Source of the DNA: Opeltia flavorubescens
Taxonomy: Eukaryota > Ascomycota > Lecanoromycetes > Teloschistales > Teloschistaceae
Assembly: GCA_000442125.1 (NCBI GenBank)
Contig: KE546974.1
Location: 372,001-436,000 of the forward strand
DNA: 64,000 nt
Reading direction: 5' to 3'
A model generated the notes under the pieces. That model ran no database searches, was not told the DNA's origin, and worked only from the letters and a program-made list of their open reading frames with translations. Each line of letters opens with the position of its first letter. Positions within the stretch are counted from its first letter, which is position 1. The position numbers and the translations under genes are program-made. Below, piece after piece: positions 44,200 to 57,689 of this stretch.

Positions 44200-46766
44200 G
44201 CTCGGAGCGCCAAGCGGATGAGGGTAAAGTCAACGCAAGGTGTAGGAGGAGGAGTGGGAGAAAGTTGAGTAGAGGGTCGACTTGCAGCCCGCGTGCAGTC
44301 TTTTGTTCGCCATAGCTCATCTATCATGTTCCCGCTAGGAAATGCGTTTTGGGCAATGTACCAGGGCGTCATGGCTGTTGATCTGTACTGCTTTGGTTCA
44401 TGCTATCCTGTACGGCGGCGGGCCGTGAGATAGCGCGGTGTCACTGGGAAGCATGAGTAAAAGTAGGATGGCCCGTAATCCTTGATAACGTTAATGCTTG
44501 TAGATCCTGGAAGATCCTGGCAATGGCATTGTGTCTTCGGTGATTGGTAGAGATCGAGGTATCGACAGCATGGGATGAGCGCACGGCATGCATATCAGGT
44601 CACAGGATGAGAAGACCTATGGCTGATCAAGCGAATTCTCTACGTTCTGCATCCATTTCCTTGTCTTTGCTGTGTCTCATTCATGCGGATAGACTGGACT
44701 GAATATCCTGTCTCCCTGGCTGCGTGAGACTTGGAGTGGGAACAATCTCGGAATCACGGCTTAGACTTGCCCTTGTTCGAGCGCGTCACACTATGGCTTA
44801 TCGAAGCTCTATCTTTGAGGAGCACCACAGTACNCGGAAAACAGTATCTTGAGAAACACTTGTGACATCCCAAATCTTCCGAGCAGTAACCTCTCTAATT
44901 TATTTGAGGACCTTTTGTCAAATTTTGCTAAGATTGATTTGCAGGATCTACAAGGGCTGATCAGCGATGTCAACCTCTGTGCCTCCTACATCCATGGCGC
45001 AGGCCTTGCCCAGTCACTCACCAAGAACTGATCATCGTGATGTTTCCACTAGATCCTCGCACCGTCAAACAGGGTTGATCAATAAGCCTCTCACTGGTAG
45101 TAGGAACCAAGATCGAAGGCAATGTTGACCGGGAATCATGTCGGCAGTAATAAACTGCACTGCCTTGGAGTATTGGTCATCATTTCTACTAGATAGAGGA
45201 GCCTGGAAGTTAAATGTTTGAATTCATGCATATATCCTTGGCGTAAAGGGTTGCGAAAATCAACCGGCGTGACAAAATACACAAGATTCGATATCGATCG
45301 ATGATCACCAATATACGTTGGCCCATGGCAGTAAAGATTGTGTGGTCATTCTCTAATTCCCGAACCCTGATTAAGCTTTCCAGAACCACAATTGCGGGAC
45401 TCTATCCTGCAGGGCTGGGAATGGGGCTATTCCAGTGTAACCTTCCTGAGAGGCATGAAGACCACAAATTTCTAGGGTGCGGTTAACACAAACAATCTGC
45501 TATGCAAGATCTATGGTCGATGATAACATAATTGTACACCTGCACATAGAAAGTCAAGATAAGCGTAAACGGGTAATGAAGCGCAGGATACTCGTAATCT
45601 GCATCCGTTGTATTGCATCGTACTTGAATTTAATAATGCGCCCTCTCTGCTCCCGTACCAGAGCACCAGACAAATGCCATGCATGGCCATGGACCAGATA
45701 GATGATTCACGAGGTATAGGACCTATCCTCTTCCACACGTGAATCATGATGCTTTCCCCTATGTAAAAGAGATATTTGAGACACTTCTCTGTTATGTTCG
45801 AGAAGTTGCTCAAAGAGGTGGGAGGAGAGTTTATGGTTTGGATAAAGATGTGGCGCCGGTGTGGCTATCATGCGAGTCAAAATCAAGGTGACAGCGAAGG
45901 AACTTACTATATCGACAAACCGAGCCTTCGGGTTCTTTCATGCATTGAATCTCGTCCCAGCCAGCTAAGAGTTCTTTGTCTACTTGACCTTTACATCTTC
46001 TCCAGTGACATGCTGCTTGCCAGCAGAAAGGAATGATTGGCTTTTGCAACATCGGATTTCGCTGTACCAGATCGGGAAGGGATGCTTCATAGTTTAATAT
46101 AAAGATATCCATCTAATGTGTTGTCAATAAATTATTCCTTTGGCATGACAATGGTGTGGTAATGTCCCAATTCTCTTCGCAGTGCTTGGTTTGTAAAATG
46201 CTTTGCTGTTATTTCAAGACAACCATTTCGAGTTCGCCAATCCTAAGGAGAAGAATATTCCTGTAAATAGAGAGGTCTTAGATGCATATATTGATAGCCT
46301 TGTTCGTAATGAAGCGTCAGTATCGAGCCTACTTTGCGAATGTCTGGGCCTCCAAGGCGAGAACTAAAGCTTCCGGACTTTGCCCCTGATTTCCGCAGAT
46401 TACTTCTACCATTGGCGATGGATTGAATCACAGCGAGTTGAGAGGGTAAGATGACGGCCACATTGTAAACCAGATTTTTCGCCTTTGACCCACATGATGG
46501 CAATTCCTCATGGTGGTGAAAAACCATGGTATGACGATGTGGAGCCTAACCGCTAAGACTGGCCCCGAAAATCGTTATGCCGCTGCCAACGATCCGATGC
46601 ATGATTGGGTCGGTAAGAGATCGTCAATATGCTATGCTATATGAAGCCTAGATTCACAAACTTTATTCCCCCGCAATCGGCCAAAAAAGTCCTAAGAATC
46701 GCCTCAGAAGTTCGACTCATAACTAACAAATCGACGCATTGCTCTGACTCTCATTCACCATTGAAG
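44200..46766. other. 2.6-kb intergenic tract between dehydrogenase and ILV2
   Basis: Both flanking genes start here (divergent), so two promoters are expected. Open frames up to 100 codons lack domain features. A TGACTC half-site lies just before the ILV2 start (46745-46750), which fits Gcn4/Cpc1 control only weakly because it is so close to the ATG. One ambiguous base is at 44834. No repeat or RNA gene was recognised. Confidence 0.45.
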
Positions 46767-49700
46767 ATGATCAGGCATAAATCGGCTCGTGCCTTCTGTG
46801 GGACCAGACGGTCCTTCTCGACCACCGGCACTGCGTCTTTCATCTCGCCATACAGGACCAATCCACCAATCGCACAGCCAAAGGCCGATGTCGCCAAAAG
46901 GGATCAGTCTACCGTTACGCAGGCTGCACCGTGAGTCTACCTCGACAAAACTTTGATTGAGTCCCTGATTGACCTCTCGAAAGGCAGCAGAGGCCTGTTC
47001 CCAGCCCGGCTTTCCAACAAGAGTCTCGAAACAATGTTCAGCCGCTGCAGAATGCGGCGAAGCCAGATATGGACGACTCCTTCGTGGGGTTGAGCGGCGG
47101 GGAAATCCTCCATCAGATGCTCATAAGACAAGGCGTAAAGCATGTTTTTGGTTATCCGGGTAAGAGTCTTTGCTCCGTGCTTAGCATGACTCAATCATCT
47201 CAGACATCTGACGCTGTACAGGAGGGGCTATTCTGCCAGTTTTCGACGCCATATACAACTCCAAGCACTTCGACTTTATCTTACCACGTCATGAGCAGGG
47301 TATGTTATTCCGCACCTGTCCATTTCACTCAAGCGGATATCTCGAAATGGGAGAAGCAAGCGCCACTCAGTTTGGTCGGCGTATCCATTGGCTGCGACCC
47401 ACCTATGGATATCCTTATTCACTAGAAGTGAAGCTGATTGAAGTATTAGGTGCTGGACATATGGCAGAAGGATATGCACGAGCATCCGGGAAACCAGGAG
47501 TTGTCATTGTCACCTCCGGCCCAGGGGCTACAAATGTCATCACACCAATACAAGACGCCTTGTCCGATGGGACTCCACTAGTCGTCTTCTGTGGCCAGGT
47601 GGTCACTTCAGCTATCGGATCGGATGCATTTCAAGAGGCGGATATCCTTGGAATATCAAGAGGTTGGACTTTTCTTCCAGGCCTCTTTTGTTCTTCATGA
47701 ATACTAACTCTTCTTAAAAGCTTGTACAAAGTGGAACACAATGGTGAAGAACGTGGCCGAACTACCCAGGAAGATCCAGGAGGCCTTCGAAATAGGTATA
47801 CACCGAATGTTTTCACTGCCCTGAATTGTTCTTACTCTCCTTAGCTACAAGCGGACGCTGCGGCCCCGTACTGGTTGACTTACCGTACGTCTCAAAATTG
47901 CAAAGTGCTGTACCTCATCGCTAAAGCATGACTTAGTAAGGATGTGCAAGCCGCTATCCTAAGAAGGCCAATACCGATGTCTAGCACCCTTCCTTCGCGT
48001 CCTAGCGCAGCAAGCTTGGCTGCCAAAGAAATGGGTCAGAGGAAGCTTGAGGCCGCGGTACAGCGTGTTGCTCGTCTGATCAACATTGCGAAGAAGCCAA
48101 TCATATATGCCGGACAAGGTGTTCTTTTCTCTCCAGAAGGTCCGGAAATCCTTCGTGAATTCGCAGATAAAGCATGTATTCCCGTCACGACTACTGTTCA
48201 GGGCCTTGGAGCGTTTGACGAGCATGATNACAAGTCGCTGCATATGCTAGGCATGCATGGATCGCCCTATGCTAATCTTGCAATGCAAGAAGCTGATCTC
48301 ATTATTGCCCTTGGCGCTCGCTTCGACGATCGTGTCACCGGAAGTATCGCTAAGTAAGTGCCATATTTGAGAGCTCAGATCAATATCTGCCTTAGCACAC
48401 CCCAGCGTGCATGTAGGTGCTTACCTATCATGATGCTAATCTATTCAATCAGATTCGCTCCACAAGCAAAACGCGCAGCGGCGGAAGGTGTGGGCGGGAT
48501 AGTCCATTTTGAAATCATGCCTAAAAACATCAATAAAGTCGTCCAAGCTACTGAGGCTGTCGAAGGCGATGTGGCCACTAATCTAGCGCTTCTTCTCCCT
48601 CACGTCAAAAAGACATCCTCCCGGCCCGAATGGTTCAGCCAGATCAATGACTGGAAGAAGCGTCTGCCCTTCGCCTATGAAAAGGAGACACCAGATGGTC
48701 TTATCAAACCGCAATCCGTCATCGAGAAGCTGTCCGATTTGACTGCAGATATCAAACACAAAACAATCATTACCACAGGTGTTGGCCAACATCAGATGTG
48801 GACAGCCCAGGTAAATCAAGAAAATAATGCATCTATAGCGAGTGTAATGGCTAATTTGCCCTCGGCTTCAGCATTTCCGGTGGCGGCATCCTAGAACAAT
48901 GTATGATCTATGGATTTACTCTCCCCTTTGAATGCTAACGGGCGATCAGGATCACTTCCGGCGGTCTAGGAACTATGGGCTACGGCCTACCGGCAGCGAT
49001 TGGCGCCAAAGTCGCTCGTCCAGACGCACTCGTCATTGATATTGACGGCGATGCATCCTTCAGTATGACCCTTACTGAGCTTAGCACGATGGCTCAATTC
49101 AACATCGGTGCTAAGGTCATCATTCTCAATAATGTAAGTTGTCTTCTGGGCCCTCTTCACTGGGCCACTCAATCTGGACAATCATTCCATGAGAGCAAGG
49201 CTGATTTCGAGTTCTATCAATAGGAAGAGCAAGGTAAGCGATACCGTCCGTTAAGGTTTTTTTCTGGCCATGTAGGACGGATGGGGACCAGCGCGCACAG
49301 TGCACGCCATCCTACCTTCGACATCCCCTACTGCAAGCTAAATGATCCTTTGACTAATTCGTTGATAATAAGGGATGGTGACACAATGGCAGCAGTTGTT
49401 CTATGAGGATCGATTTGTAAGTCAACATCTGAGTCCCGTTATCGCCATTCGATTGCCCTATTCAAGGCAGCTCCAAAAAAACACTGCTGATTTTCTCTTC
49501 TACAGGCCCATACCCACCAAACGGTAAATATATATTCCTGTCATTTTCGTTTGGGCGTACTGCGTCCCAAAGTATTCCCTTGCAAAGATCCCGACAGATG
49601 AGCCACCAGACTAAAAACCTAAGATCGAAGCATGCAATCAGTCCACTCTAGTACTGACTCTGCAAACCAGAATCCGGATTTTGTCAAACTGAGCGAAGCT

Positions 49701-50055
49701 ATGAACATCCAAGCACAACGCTGTGTTGCCCCAGATGATGTCGAAGCGAAGTTACGGTGGTTGATTGAGAGTGAAGGACCGGCTTTGCTAGAAGTATGGG
49801 TAGATCAAAAGGTAGGCAGATAGAAATCAGTCATAAGTTAGACGCTACTGACTTAGGTTCCCTCAGGTACCTGTGCTACCTATGGTGGCCGCGGGCAAGG
49901 CCCTACATGAGATGCAGATATACGATAAAGGTACGTTACCACTTTGATATATCCATTGAAGCCAAGAATTGGATGCTTACAATTGCATAGACAAGGAAAA
50001 GATTAGGAAGGACAAGCTAAAGATTAAGATGCAAGAATTGAAGCGGGCCACCTGA
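46767..50055 (+). CDS. ILV2: Acetolactate synthase catalytic subunit (mitochondrial)
   Basis: Sixteen exons give 691 residues: 46767-46930, 46984-47159, 47222-47299, 47450-47662, 47721-47795, 47845-47884, 47937-48353, 48453-48810, 48872-48900, 48950-49133, 49224-49233, 49373-49416, 49506-49523, 49671-49811, 49868-49931 and 49991-50055. The 10-nt exon 11 and the 18- and 29-nt exons 13 and 9 are needed to rebuild invariant segments ([35 protein letters not shown]). The N-terminus is a basic, Ser/Thr-rich presequence. Catalytic Glu138 lies in [12 protein letters not shown], and the thiamine-diphosphate site is DIDGDASF...ILNNEEQG. The enzyme makes 2-acetolactate or 2-aceto-2-hydroxybutyrate, the first common step to Val, Leu and Ile, in mitochondria. 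So many introns are unusual for this gene; it may be the only copy or a diverged paralogue. Base 48229 is ambiguous. Confidence 0.93.
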
Positions 50056-50680
50056 TGGTATGATGCATTCTGTTTTATCTGGTTTCAATCTTCATGTTAT
50101 CCCGATACCCGATCTCGGCGTTCGAATATAGTTTGGAGCGGCATAAAGGCGGCTTGAAATGTTGGGTTTGGGCAATGTAAATAGGACGCAAAAGCGAGAT
50201 GATCGCAGGTTACGATCTCAATTATGTATCTTCTTTGAGGTGTTGTGGTTTAGTGGTGCCAAGACTTTGTAGAGGAGCCTGTCATATCCCATGTAAACGG
50301 TAACGAGTAGTCGAAGTTTGCTGCAGCCTACCGAAGGATTACTATGCTTGATAACACTGTGTCAAAAGGACCCTATACTATGCTAAGCAATTGCTTGGTC
50401 TTGGAGAGAAATACCGTCGTCATCGTCGTTTGTTAGTTCATCCGGACGGTCGTTCCGATAAGGCCGTCAAGCTTTCTGCTAGCGTCAATTTCGGGTTTCC
50501 TCCCGGGCCCAAGCTTCCTAGCCTCGCTTTTTTGAAGCCCTACGATGGCCTCCCAGCCATTGACCAGCCTCTCAGTAATCATGCATTTCCAGACGTACTT
50601 AGCATTCTTCGGAGCCAGCTTTGGCGTCATGCAAGCTTCTCATCCACACCGGCTACACATTCCACGACGTTACGAGCGCA
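50056..50680. other. Upstream region of the DUF3433 gene
   Basis: This 625-bp stretch follows ILV2 on the same strand. A 97-codon open frame (50391-50684) ends across the DUF3433 start codon and has no domain signal; it is more likely promoter or leader sequence. Nothing else was recognised. Confidence 0.45.
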
Positions 50681-53222
50681 ATGAATTTGGGTGACGCCAA
50701 TCTGCGCACCGTTAATAGTAAGTTGATCCTGCTTTCCAAACTGAATTACTCCAGCCAAACTAATCATCGCTCTGAAAACAGCTAGTCGACCTGCCCTCGT
50801 CCACAGTGCTTCGAAGCAATCTGTTACCGCCTCAGACGATTTCTACTCACTGTCGTCCGGAGAGTCCAGTCAGGAGGAAAAGAGCACCGTCCGCCGATAT
50901 CCAACCCCACCGCTACATACCATACCAGAGCCGTATAGGAGAAAGGACGTTGCGACTTCTGAAAGACCCACAATTCGAACAATCGTTCGGACACCTCCCA
51001 CTGCACAAGACACAGCTAGACCAGATGAAATCAATCAGGATTTCAAAATCAAACGAAAGCCCGTATCGACCGAGAGCAGCCCTACCTATTCGAGTAATGA
51101 AGTCATCAGCCCCATCACTCCCGATGTGGACGACACACCATACATCCGGATTGCCATAGAATCGTTGACTCGAGATGAAGGGATGCACCAGGAATCGACA
51201 CGTCGGAGCCATGGTGTTCCTAGTCATCATTCTTATCTCGCCGACACGATCCTTCCTAATGAGCCACTGGCATCGCATCAAGCAATCCGTTCCGAAGGTC
51301 GTAAGGAACGCTCGTTGGAATCCTTGAGAAAACCTTCCGATTCATCAAGTGAGTGCCTCAAACCTATTTCGAGCCGAAAACTGCTAAACCGTATGCCAGC
51401 CAACGCTATACCTGCTACACCAACCCAGGACTCTTTCCGATTCCCAACACTAAGCTATCTACCAAAACCTCTCCGGCTACTGCCATTAGCAATCCTCATC
51501 CTCTGTTGCGTCCTGATGATGACTGCTATCGTCTTCTCCACCGTATGGTCTTCGCGTCATCACGGTTTGTGGCAGTACGATGATGCCGGCACAGCTCGTT
51601 ATTTCGTTTTTCAATACTTGCCACAATTACTTGCTGTCATCATCGTTATCTGGCTCTTTGTCATTGTTAATACTTTGTATCGCATTCTCCCTTTCAGCAT
51701 GATGCATTCTGAGCGACGAGCATTTACATCGGATATTTTGCACACCGCGGCGTTATTCCCGTCTAATTACATGATACCCCATTCTTGGTGTTTTCGGCAT
51801 GGAGAGATTCTGGTTGGGTCTTGTCTTAACATCTTTTGGCTATGTCTCTTCACGGTGCCGCTTCAAAGTTGTTTGTTCCAAACTCGATATTTCACAGTAG
51901 GAGATGAAAGGGTCTGGCGGTGGACTGTTGTCCAGCCGATCGGATGGATTTTGTTCGTTCTCTACCTTTTGATGACACTCGCTCTTGCATTACTCGTATT
52001 CAGATTGCGGCGAAACCCTTCTGGACTTCGATGGGACCCAAGGTCTCTAGCGGATATTCTGGTGCTTTTCCAAAGGTCTAATGTGCTTTCTGATCTCTAC
52101 GGATCGGAGGTTAGGCCTGGCAGATCGCACACGATCTTGCCCAAGAGATACACACTTCGGTATTGGATCGCAGGCAAGAGGTCTAGTGAAATCTTTCATG
52201 GCGTCGAGGAATCGCAAGCGCCTCTCCGTGGCTTCCGCCATCACCGAGGGTCGAACGAGAAGCAGCCGAGCGCTAGTGACCACCAGAAGACTCTTTTCGA
52301 CCTCGAGAAACAGCAACCTCTAAAGGCTTCGACACTGGACTCACTTCAGAAGGACGTCCACAATTCCCGGATCCGCTTCCGGTGGCTGCCATGGTTTCTT
52401 AAAGATACATTCGTTGTCGCCTGGATCGTCGTTGCCGTCGTATTGATGCTGGCTTTCGTTATCGTTAGCTTCGTCAAGGATGCTGTCCGTCGTGGCTTCG
52501 TGCCTTTGCTGCCATCGCCGACGAACTCTCAAGGATTCTCACCGTCTGATTTTCTGTACAGTTTTGTCCCGTGCTTTATTGGGATGATTATGTTCCTTCT
52601 CTGGCAGCCTATCGACATGTACTTTCGAGCTCTGGAGCCGTTCGCCAACCTTGGGGGTAGCACCCGAGGTAGTCCTGCCGAGCAGAGTCTCCTCCTCGAT
52701 TACACCGCATGCCTACCGGTTGAAGTTACGATAAAAGCTGTTCTAGCCGGACATTACAAGGTTGCATGGATTTCGTTTATCAGCTTACTCTCGGCTACGT
52801 TGCCCGTCCTTGGCGGAGGAGTCTTCACGGCACAGTACTTCATTCCAAGGCAAGAGGTTCGCATAGCGGCGAACATGTCTGGCTACTACGCACTGGTGGT
52901 TTTTGTTGTGATATACAGCCTGTCGTTCTTGACTATCTGGCCGACGCAAAAACGCCGACTTCCGCACGACATCCGTACATTGGGACAAATTCTGAGTTTT
53001 GTTTATGAAAGCCATCTGTTGAATGACAGCGCCTTCTGGCAGCCGAGGAGCAAGGTTGACCTGGTCACGCGATTATTGGGCAGACTGACTGGAGACAAAG
53101 GCAGTTCAAGATATGCCTTTGGCGTGTACTTTGGGCGAGATGGAAGGGAGCACTTGGGTATCGACCGACTCCACCGGCCTGAGTCTGGGGAGATGTTCAT
53201 CACTACCGGCACGATGGATTGA
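50681..53222 (+). CDS. DUF3433 multi-pass membrane protein
   Basis: Two exons (50681-50717 and 50782-53222) over a 64-bp intron give 825 residues. The first exon adds only MNLGDANLRTVN. The next 220 residues are Ser/Thr/Pro-rich and cytosolic in appearance. Two blocks of membrane helices follow. The first has LLPLAILILCCVLMMTAIVFSTVW, QYLPQLLAVIIVIWLFVIVNTLY, a helix near LNIFWLCLFTV and PIGWILFVLYLLMTLALALLVF. After a basic loop comes the second, beginning TFVVAWIVVAVVLMLAFVIVSFV. This duplicated arrangement, with motifs PFSMMHSERRA and PFANLGGSTRG plus LLLDYTACLP, is the fungal DUF3433 family. Members are large plasma-membrane or vacuolar proteins without known function. Confidence 0.9.
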
Positions 53223-55082
53223 TTCATGAGAGAATTGTGTCGTATAATGTACAAAAAGATTGTTCGAGCGCGGAGTTCGATTCTGGATGGAACACGACAT
53301 TATGATTCAAGATACAACATAGATTGATGAGTATGAAATGTATAATACATAATCCTTTATATTTAGATCTCTTGGATAACTCAAGGACGGATTCCAAAAG
53401 AATACAAAGATTCGTCTTGCTCTCTACGTCACCTACCTGAAATTGCTGGGTATTCTTGGTATCAATTCCGTGGTCGATCAATTCAACAAGGCTCCAAATC
53501 CTGGATCGAATAACACCCTCACGAGAAACCATGTTCTCTGTTGAGAGTGGTCGAGCACACGGCCCACAGCATTTACCTCTCGTATTCTGGTTGTTCCGGA
53601 AATTTGACAGTGGGACGAAGGAGCTGAGTCATCTTTTAGCTGCCGCTGGGATGATTAATGGAAATCGTTACCGCGTAGCGACAGCAATCGATAGGAGAGC
53701 GAGGAAGGCGGTGCATGAGGAGAAAGGCTGAACTAGTACCATTTGGCGTACTTTGGCCGACAAAGGTTCCGCTTGTTTAATGTTTTGACGAGGAGATCTG
53801 TATGCATTCCGATTGCATGAAGTGGAAATAAAAAACCTCAAATGAACATCAATCCTTTGCTCCTTAATACTCAGCCTTCTCACCTCTTTTCTGCAAGATC
53901 ACTATTTGTCCCTCTCAGCCGTGATGAGTTCGCGTTTCCGAATGACGCAGGTCGCCCGCGCCCATATGCCGATTGCAATTTCCCACGGGTTCCAACTCCA
54001 AAACACAGGGGTTTTAGGTCGCATGAAGCGAGATTGAACATTTGACATGGACCATCCCAAATATAGAGATCGACACATCTTAACAAAATTCGAGCGGTCA
54101 GATGTAGCCTTACCTCATGAACCGTCCCACAGAGACGTGGTAGTCTCGCGGTGTTGGAGATCCAATCGCTAGAATGACCAAATCGGGTTCGTTGGAGATG
54201 GAAGCGAGTCTTCCTCCATCAAATTTCGCTGTTTTTCCACTTTTCTCCAGGGCAGCGGAAGGATGGTGGGCGCAAACCCGTCGCTCGCAAGCGGCTGTTT
54301 ACTGTTGGACTAGCACCCATGCACCCCAGTCTCTTCGTATTTTGCCGGTCGAACCGGCCAACGGCAGGGATTCGTTGCTTAGCAGATGGAGCCGCCCGAC
54401 TCAGGGGTTGCTAAGATGCACGGCGTTGACACACACGTTCCCCAGAGCGTTACATGGGTCCTTTTTTATGTACTCCCCCTCGTCCGCCTGACCTGAGGCT
54501 TTTTCCCTTTCCATCCGAGTTCACTCTGTTGTCTTGGTGACCCCGACTTTCTTGTATACCTTCCTCTTCCCCCGCATTGGGACTTTCTACCGTCACTCTT
54601 TTCGGTATTCACTTACCTGAGTCGTAACATTCTTTCCTTGCAACGCCTGAGATTCGCTATCAGGTCGTTTTTCCGCACATTCAGCAAAATACACCAAATT
54701 TATAATTTCGACAAACATAATTTCAGCAAACGGCATATTCTTGAGTAAACATAAGCGGCTGTGACGAAAAGTGCATTACTTGTTGAAGTGTGTGGTGAGT
54801 TGGAGACTATTGATGCATGCCCCATGAATGCTGCTTCCTCGATCAAAGAAGTTTTCCTATCTCGTTCATTCGTCGCACCTCCCTTGAGTGAACCCAGCTC
54901 TAAGCCTCAGCGAACCTGGGAACGACTGTAAACTTTTCACAGGGAAGGAGCGCTGAGCTAAATACAATATATTTCGTCTATTTACTTCAAATTGTTTCAT
55001 CTTCCTGCCTACCACATTCTTTTAAATCAGCAACCCACGTTCATTACTATTGTTCTAATATCGCTTGCATAGTCTACCCGTC
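53223..55082. other. 1.9-kb intergenic tract upstream of the glyoxal oxidase gene
   Basis: This runs from the DUF3433 stop to the start of the secreted oxidase, both plus strand. The last 600 bp are T/C-rich, in keeping with a fungal promoter. Open frames up to 105 codons have no domain features. No repeats were noticed. Confidence 0.5.
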
Positions 55083-57689
55083 ATGAAAACCTCAGTGCTT
55101 GCCCTGGGCTTTGCCCTCGGTCAGGTTTACGCCAATATTCCTTTTCCGAAACCCTACATGAAATGTACTGGAGGGGCCTCTTGCTTCCGGGGGATGCTCT
55201 GCCAGAACGAAGTGTAAGTGGATTCTGCAATTCCAATAGCTCAACAGTCCGATGCTGACTTTTCGTCTCATTTAGATGCATTTGGGGCAAACGTTCAGTC
55301 GGTGATCTTTACCCAAATTCTTTCCGCCGCAGCGACATCGCCATTCCGCAGGAGCTCCAGCCACGCGCGACCTACTCTACAGATGGTTCTTGTGGTGCCG
55401 CCAATGGCGGAACTATCTGTGATCCTAACAGCAAAGTCTATACCGGCACTTGCTGCTCGAGCTATGGATGGTGTGGGAACACCGCCGCACACTGTGGAAC
55501 CGGCTGCCAGTCTGGTTGCTCAACCCCACCTGCTCCGACGAACCCCACCGCCCCTCGATCCGATGGCCGTTGCGGCTCTTCTTTTGGTGGTGCTACCTGT
55601 GATCCTGCAGGCGCCTACGGAGGGTGCTGCTCATCATATGGATACTGTGGCAAGTCTACGGATCATTGCGGTGCAGGATGTCAGAGCGGTTGCAGCAACC
55701 CATCTGGCTCTCCAAACCCCTCTCAAACCAAGACCGTCGCAGCCACATCCTCCTCTTCTCAGGAGCCTGTTCTGGGTGTTCCAACCACTGGCCCCAATAA
55801 TGGCCCGGTGACTACTGACGGAACCTGTGGTGCTGCCAATGGCGGTACTACTTGCGGCAACTGGCCCCAAGGGAGCTGTTGCTCAGCTTATGGTGTATGT
55901 ACAATGTCATTTCCGTGTACCGACATCTTCTAACAGTAATTAGTTCTGCGGTAAAACCACTGCTCATTGTGGAACTGGTTGCCAGAGTGGACCCTGCGTT
56001 GGCGCTCCGGTTGTTCCAGCTCCTGGACCCTCCCCTGCACCTGCAAATCCTAATCCGGGTACTCTTAAAATCCTTCCCGCTGGCTCGCCTAACGTCCAAG
56101 CTGGTGTTCCCGCAATGCACGCAGGGTTACTCCCCAATGGCCGGGTTGTCTTCCTAGATAAGGTTGAGAAATTCACTCAGGTCAAGCTTGCCAACGGTCA
56201 ATGGGCCTACTCTGCTGAATACGATCCTGCAACCAACAAGGTGGTTGGGCTACCCTACGAGGTTCGTAGTTGGGTCTGAGCACTTTACGTTTGACTCTGA
56301 CTGACTATGATCCAGACCAACGCCTTCTGTTCTGGCGGTGCTTTCTTGGCTGACGGTCGCTTCGTCTCCATTGGTGGCAATGCCCCTCTCACTGATCTTG
56401 ACCCTACTGTTGGCGATGGATTCAAGTCTGTTCGATACCTCAGCCGATCCGCGTCGGATGCAAGCCTTAATGGCCAGGCGTGGTCGGAGCCGGGTAACAA
56501 GATATCAACTGCTCGTTGGTATGCCTCAGTCCAAACCATGCCTGATGGAACCCTTTTTGTGGCTTCTGGTAGTTTGAACGGACTGGACCCCACGGTCAAG
56601 ACGAACAACAATCCTACATACGAGATTCTCAACGCTCAAGGTATTTCAAGCGGCAACAGCATCCCATTGGAAATTCTCAACAAGANCCAGCCATATTACA
56701 TGTATCCGTTCATCCACCTCTTGAACAACGGCCAATTGTTCATTGCTGTCTCTAAGTCAGCTGAGGTCTTCAATGTCGCCACCAACGCTGTCGTCAAAGC
56801 CCTTCCGGATCTGCCAGGTGACTACCGTACTTATCCTAACACCGGAGGTAGCGTACTTCTTCCACTCTCAAGCGCGAATGGATACGCCCCAGATATCATT
56901 ATTTGCGGTGGTGGTGCGTACCAAGATATCACCAGCCCTACTGATCCTAGTTGCGGAAGGATTCAACCGCTTGCAGCAACCCCTAAGTGGGAAATGGACT
57001 CGATGCCCGAAGGACGTGGTATGGTTGAAGGAACTCTACTTCCAGATGGGACCGTTATTTGGGTTAATGGTTGCAATCTCGGAGCACAAGGCTTCGGTGT
57101 TGCTAAGGCGCCTACTCTTGAAGTCCTCATTTACGATCCCGCGAAGCCTCTTGGTCAGCGCTGGACTCACGGTCCTTCTTCAACTATTGCCCGCCTCTAT
57201 CATTCTGTTGCGGTGCTCCTTTTGGACGGAACCTTGATGATTGCCGGTTCCAACCCTGTCGAGCAGCCAATCCTTACTCCAGTCCCTAACCAGACTCCAT
57301 CCGAGGATTTCGTTACTGAATTCCGAGTTGAGACCTACACTCCTCCTTACCTCTCTGGAGCCAACGCGAGCAAGCGCCCCACCGGATTGACTCTATCTTC
57401 TAAGAGCCTCAAGTCCGATGGGAGCACATTCACCGTCAAATTTACTGCTCCTGCGGGCAATAAGGCTGCTAAGGTTGCCCTCTACCATGGCGGCTTCGTC
57501 ACCCACAGCTTGCACATGAACCACCGTATGATCTTTTTGGACACCACTGGTTACCAGGCTGGCGCCACTTCGCAGACTTTGACCGTCAAGATGCCACCCA
57601 ACCGCAACGTTGCCCAGCCAGGTCCATATGTGGTGTATGTCACCGTCGACGGCGTTCCCGCCATGGGTCAATTTGTTTCCGTCGCATAG
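55083..57689 (+). CDS. Secreted glyoxal oxidase (AA5-type copper radical oxidase) with three CBM18 chitin-binding modules
   Basis: Four exons (55083-55213, 55276-55894, 55944-56261, 56316-57689) give 813 residues. A signal peptide ([17 protein letters not shown]) leads to three hevein-like CBM18 modules, at about 80-125, 141-183 and 226-268, each with the CCSxYGxCG core. The second intron splits the third module at Gly250/Phe251. The catalytic domain follows with all copper-radical oxidase residues visible: Cys361 (NAFCSGG) and Tyr425 (ARWYAS), the thioether pair, then Tyr651-His652 (RLYHS) and His753 (FVTHS). The C-terminal immunoglobulin-like domain carries [14 protein letters not shown]. 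Such enzymes oxidise small aldehydes such as methylglyoxal to acids and release hydrogen peroxide. The modules should hold it on chitin, probably the fungus's own wall. Base 56686 is ambiguous. Confidence 0.95.

Noticed and set aside
42889-50055. Possible biosynthetic cluster with an AHAS self-resistance copy
   Set aside because: No polyketide, peptide or terpene synthase, P450 or transporter gene lies nearby; the neighbours are an ordinary dehydrogenase and a DUF3433 protein.
50391-50684. 97-codon frame ending across the DUF3433 start codon
   Set aside because: No family signal; the spliced DUF3433 model explains the adjacent ATG better.
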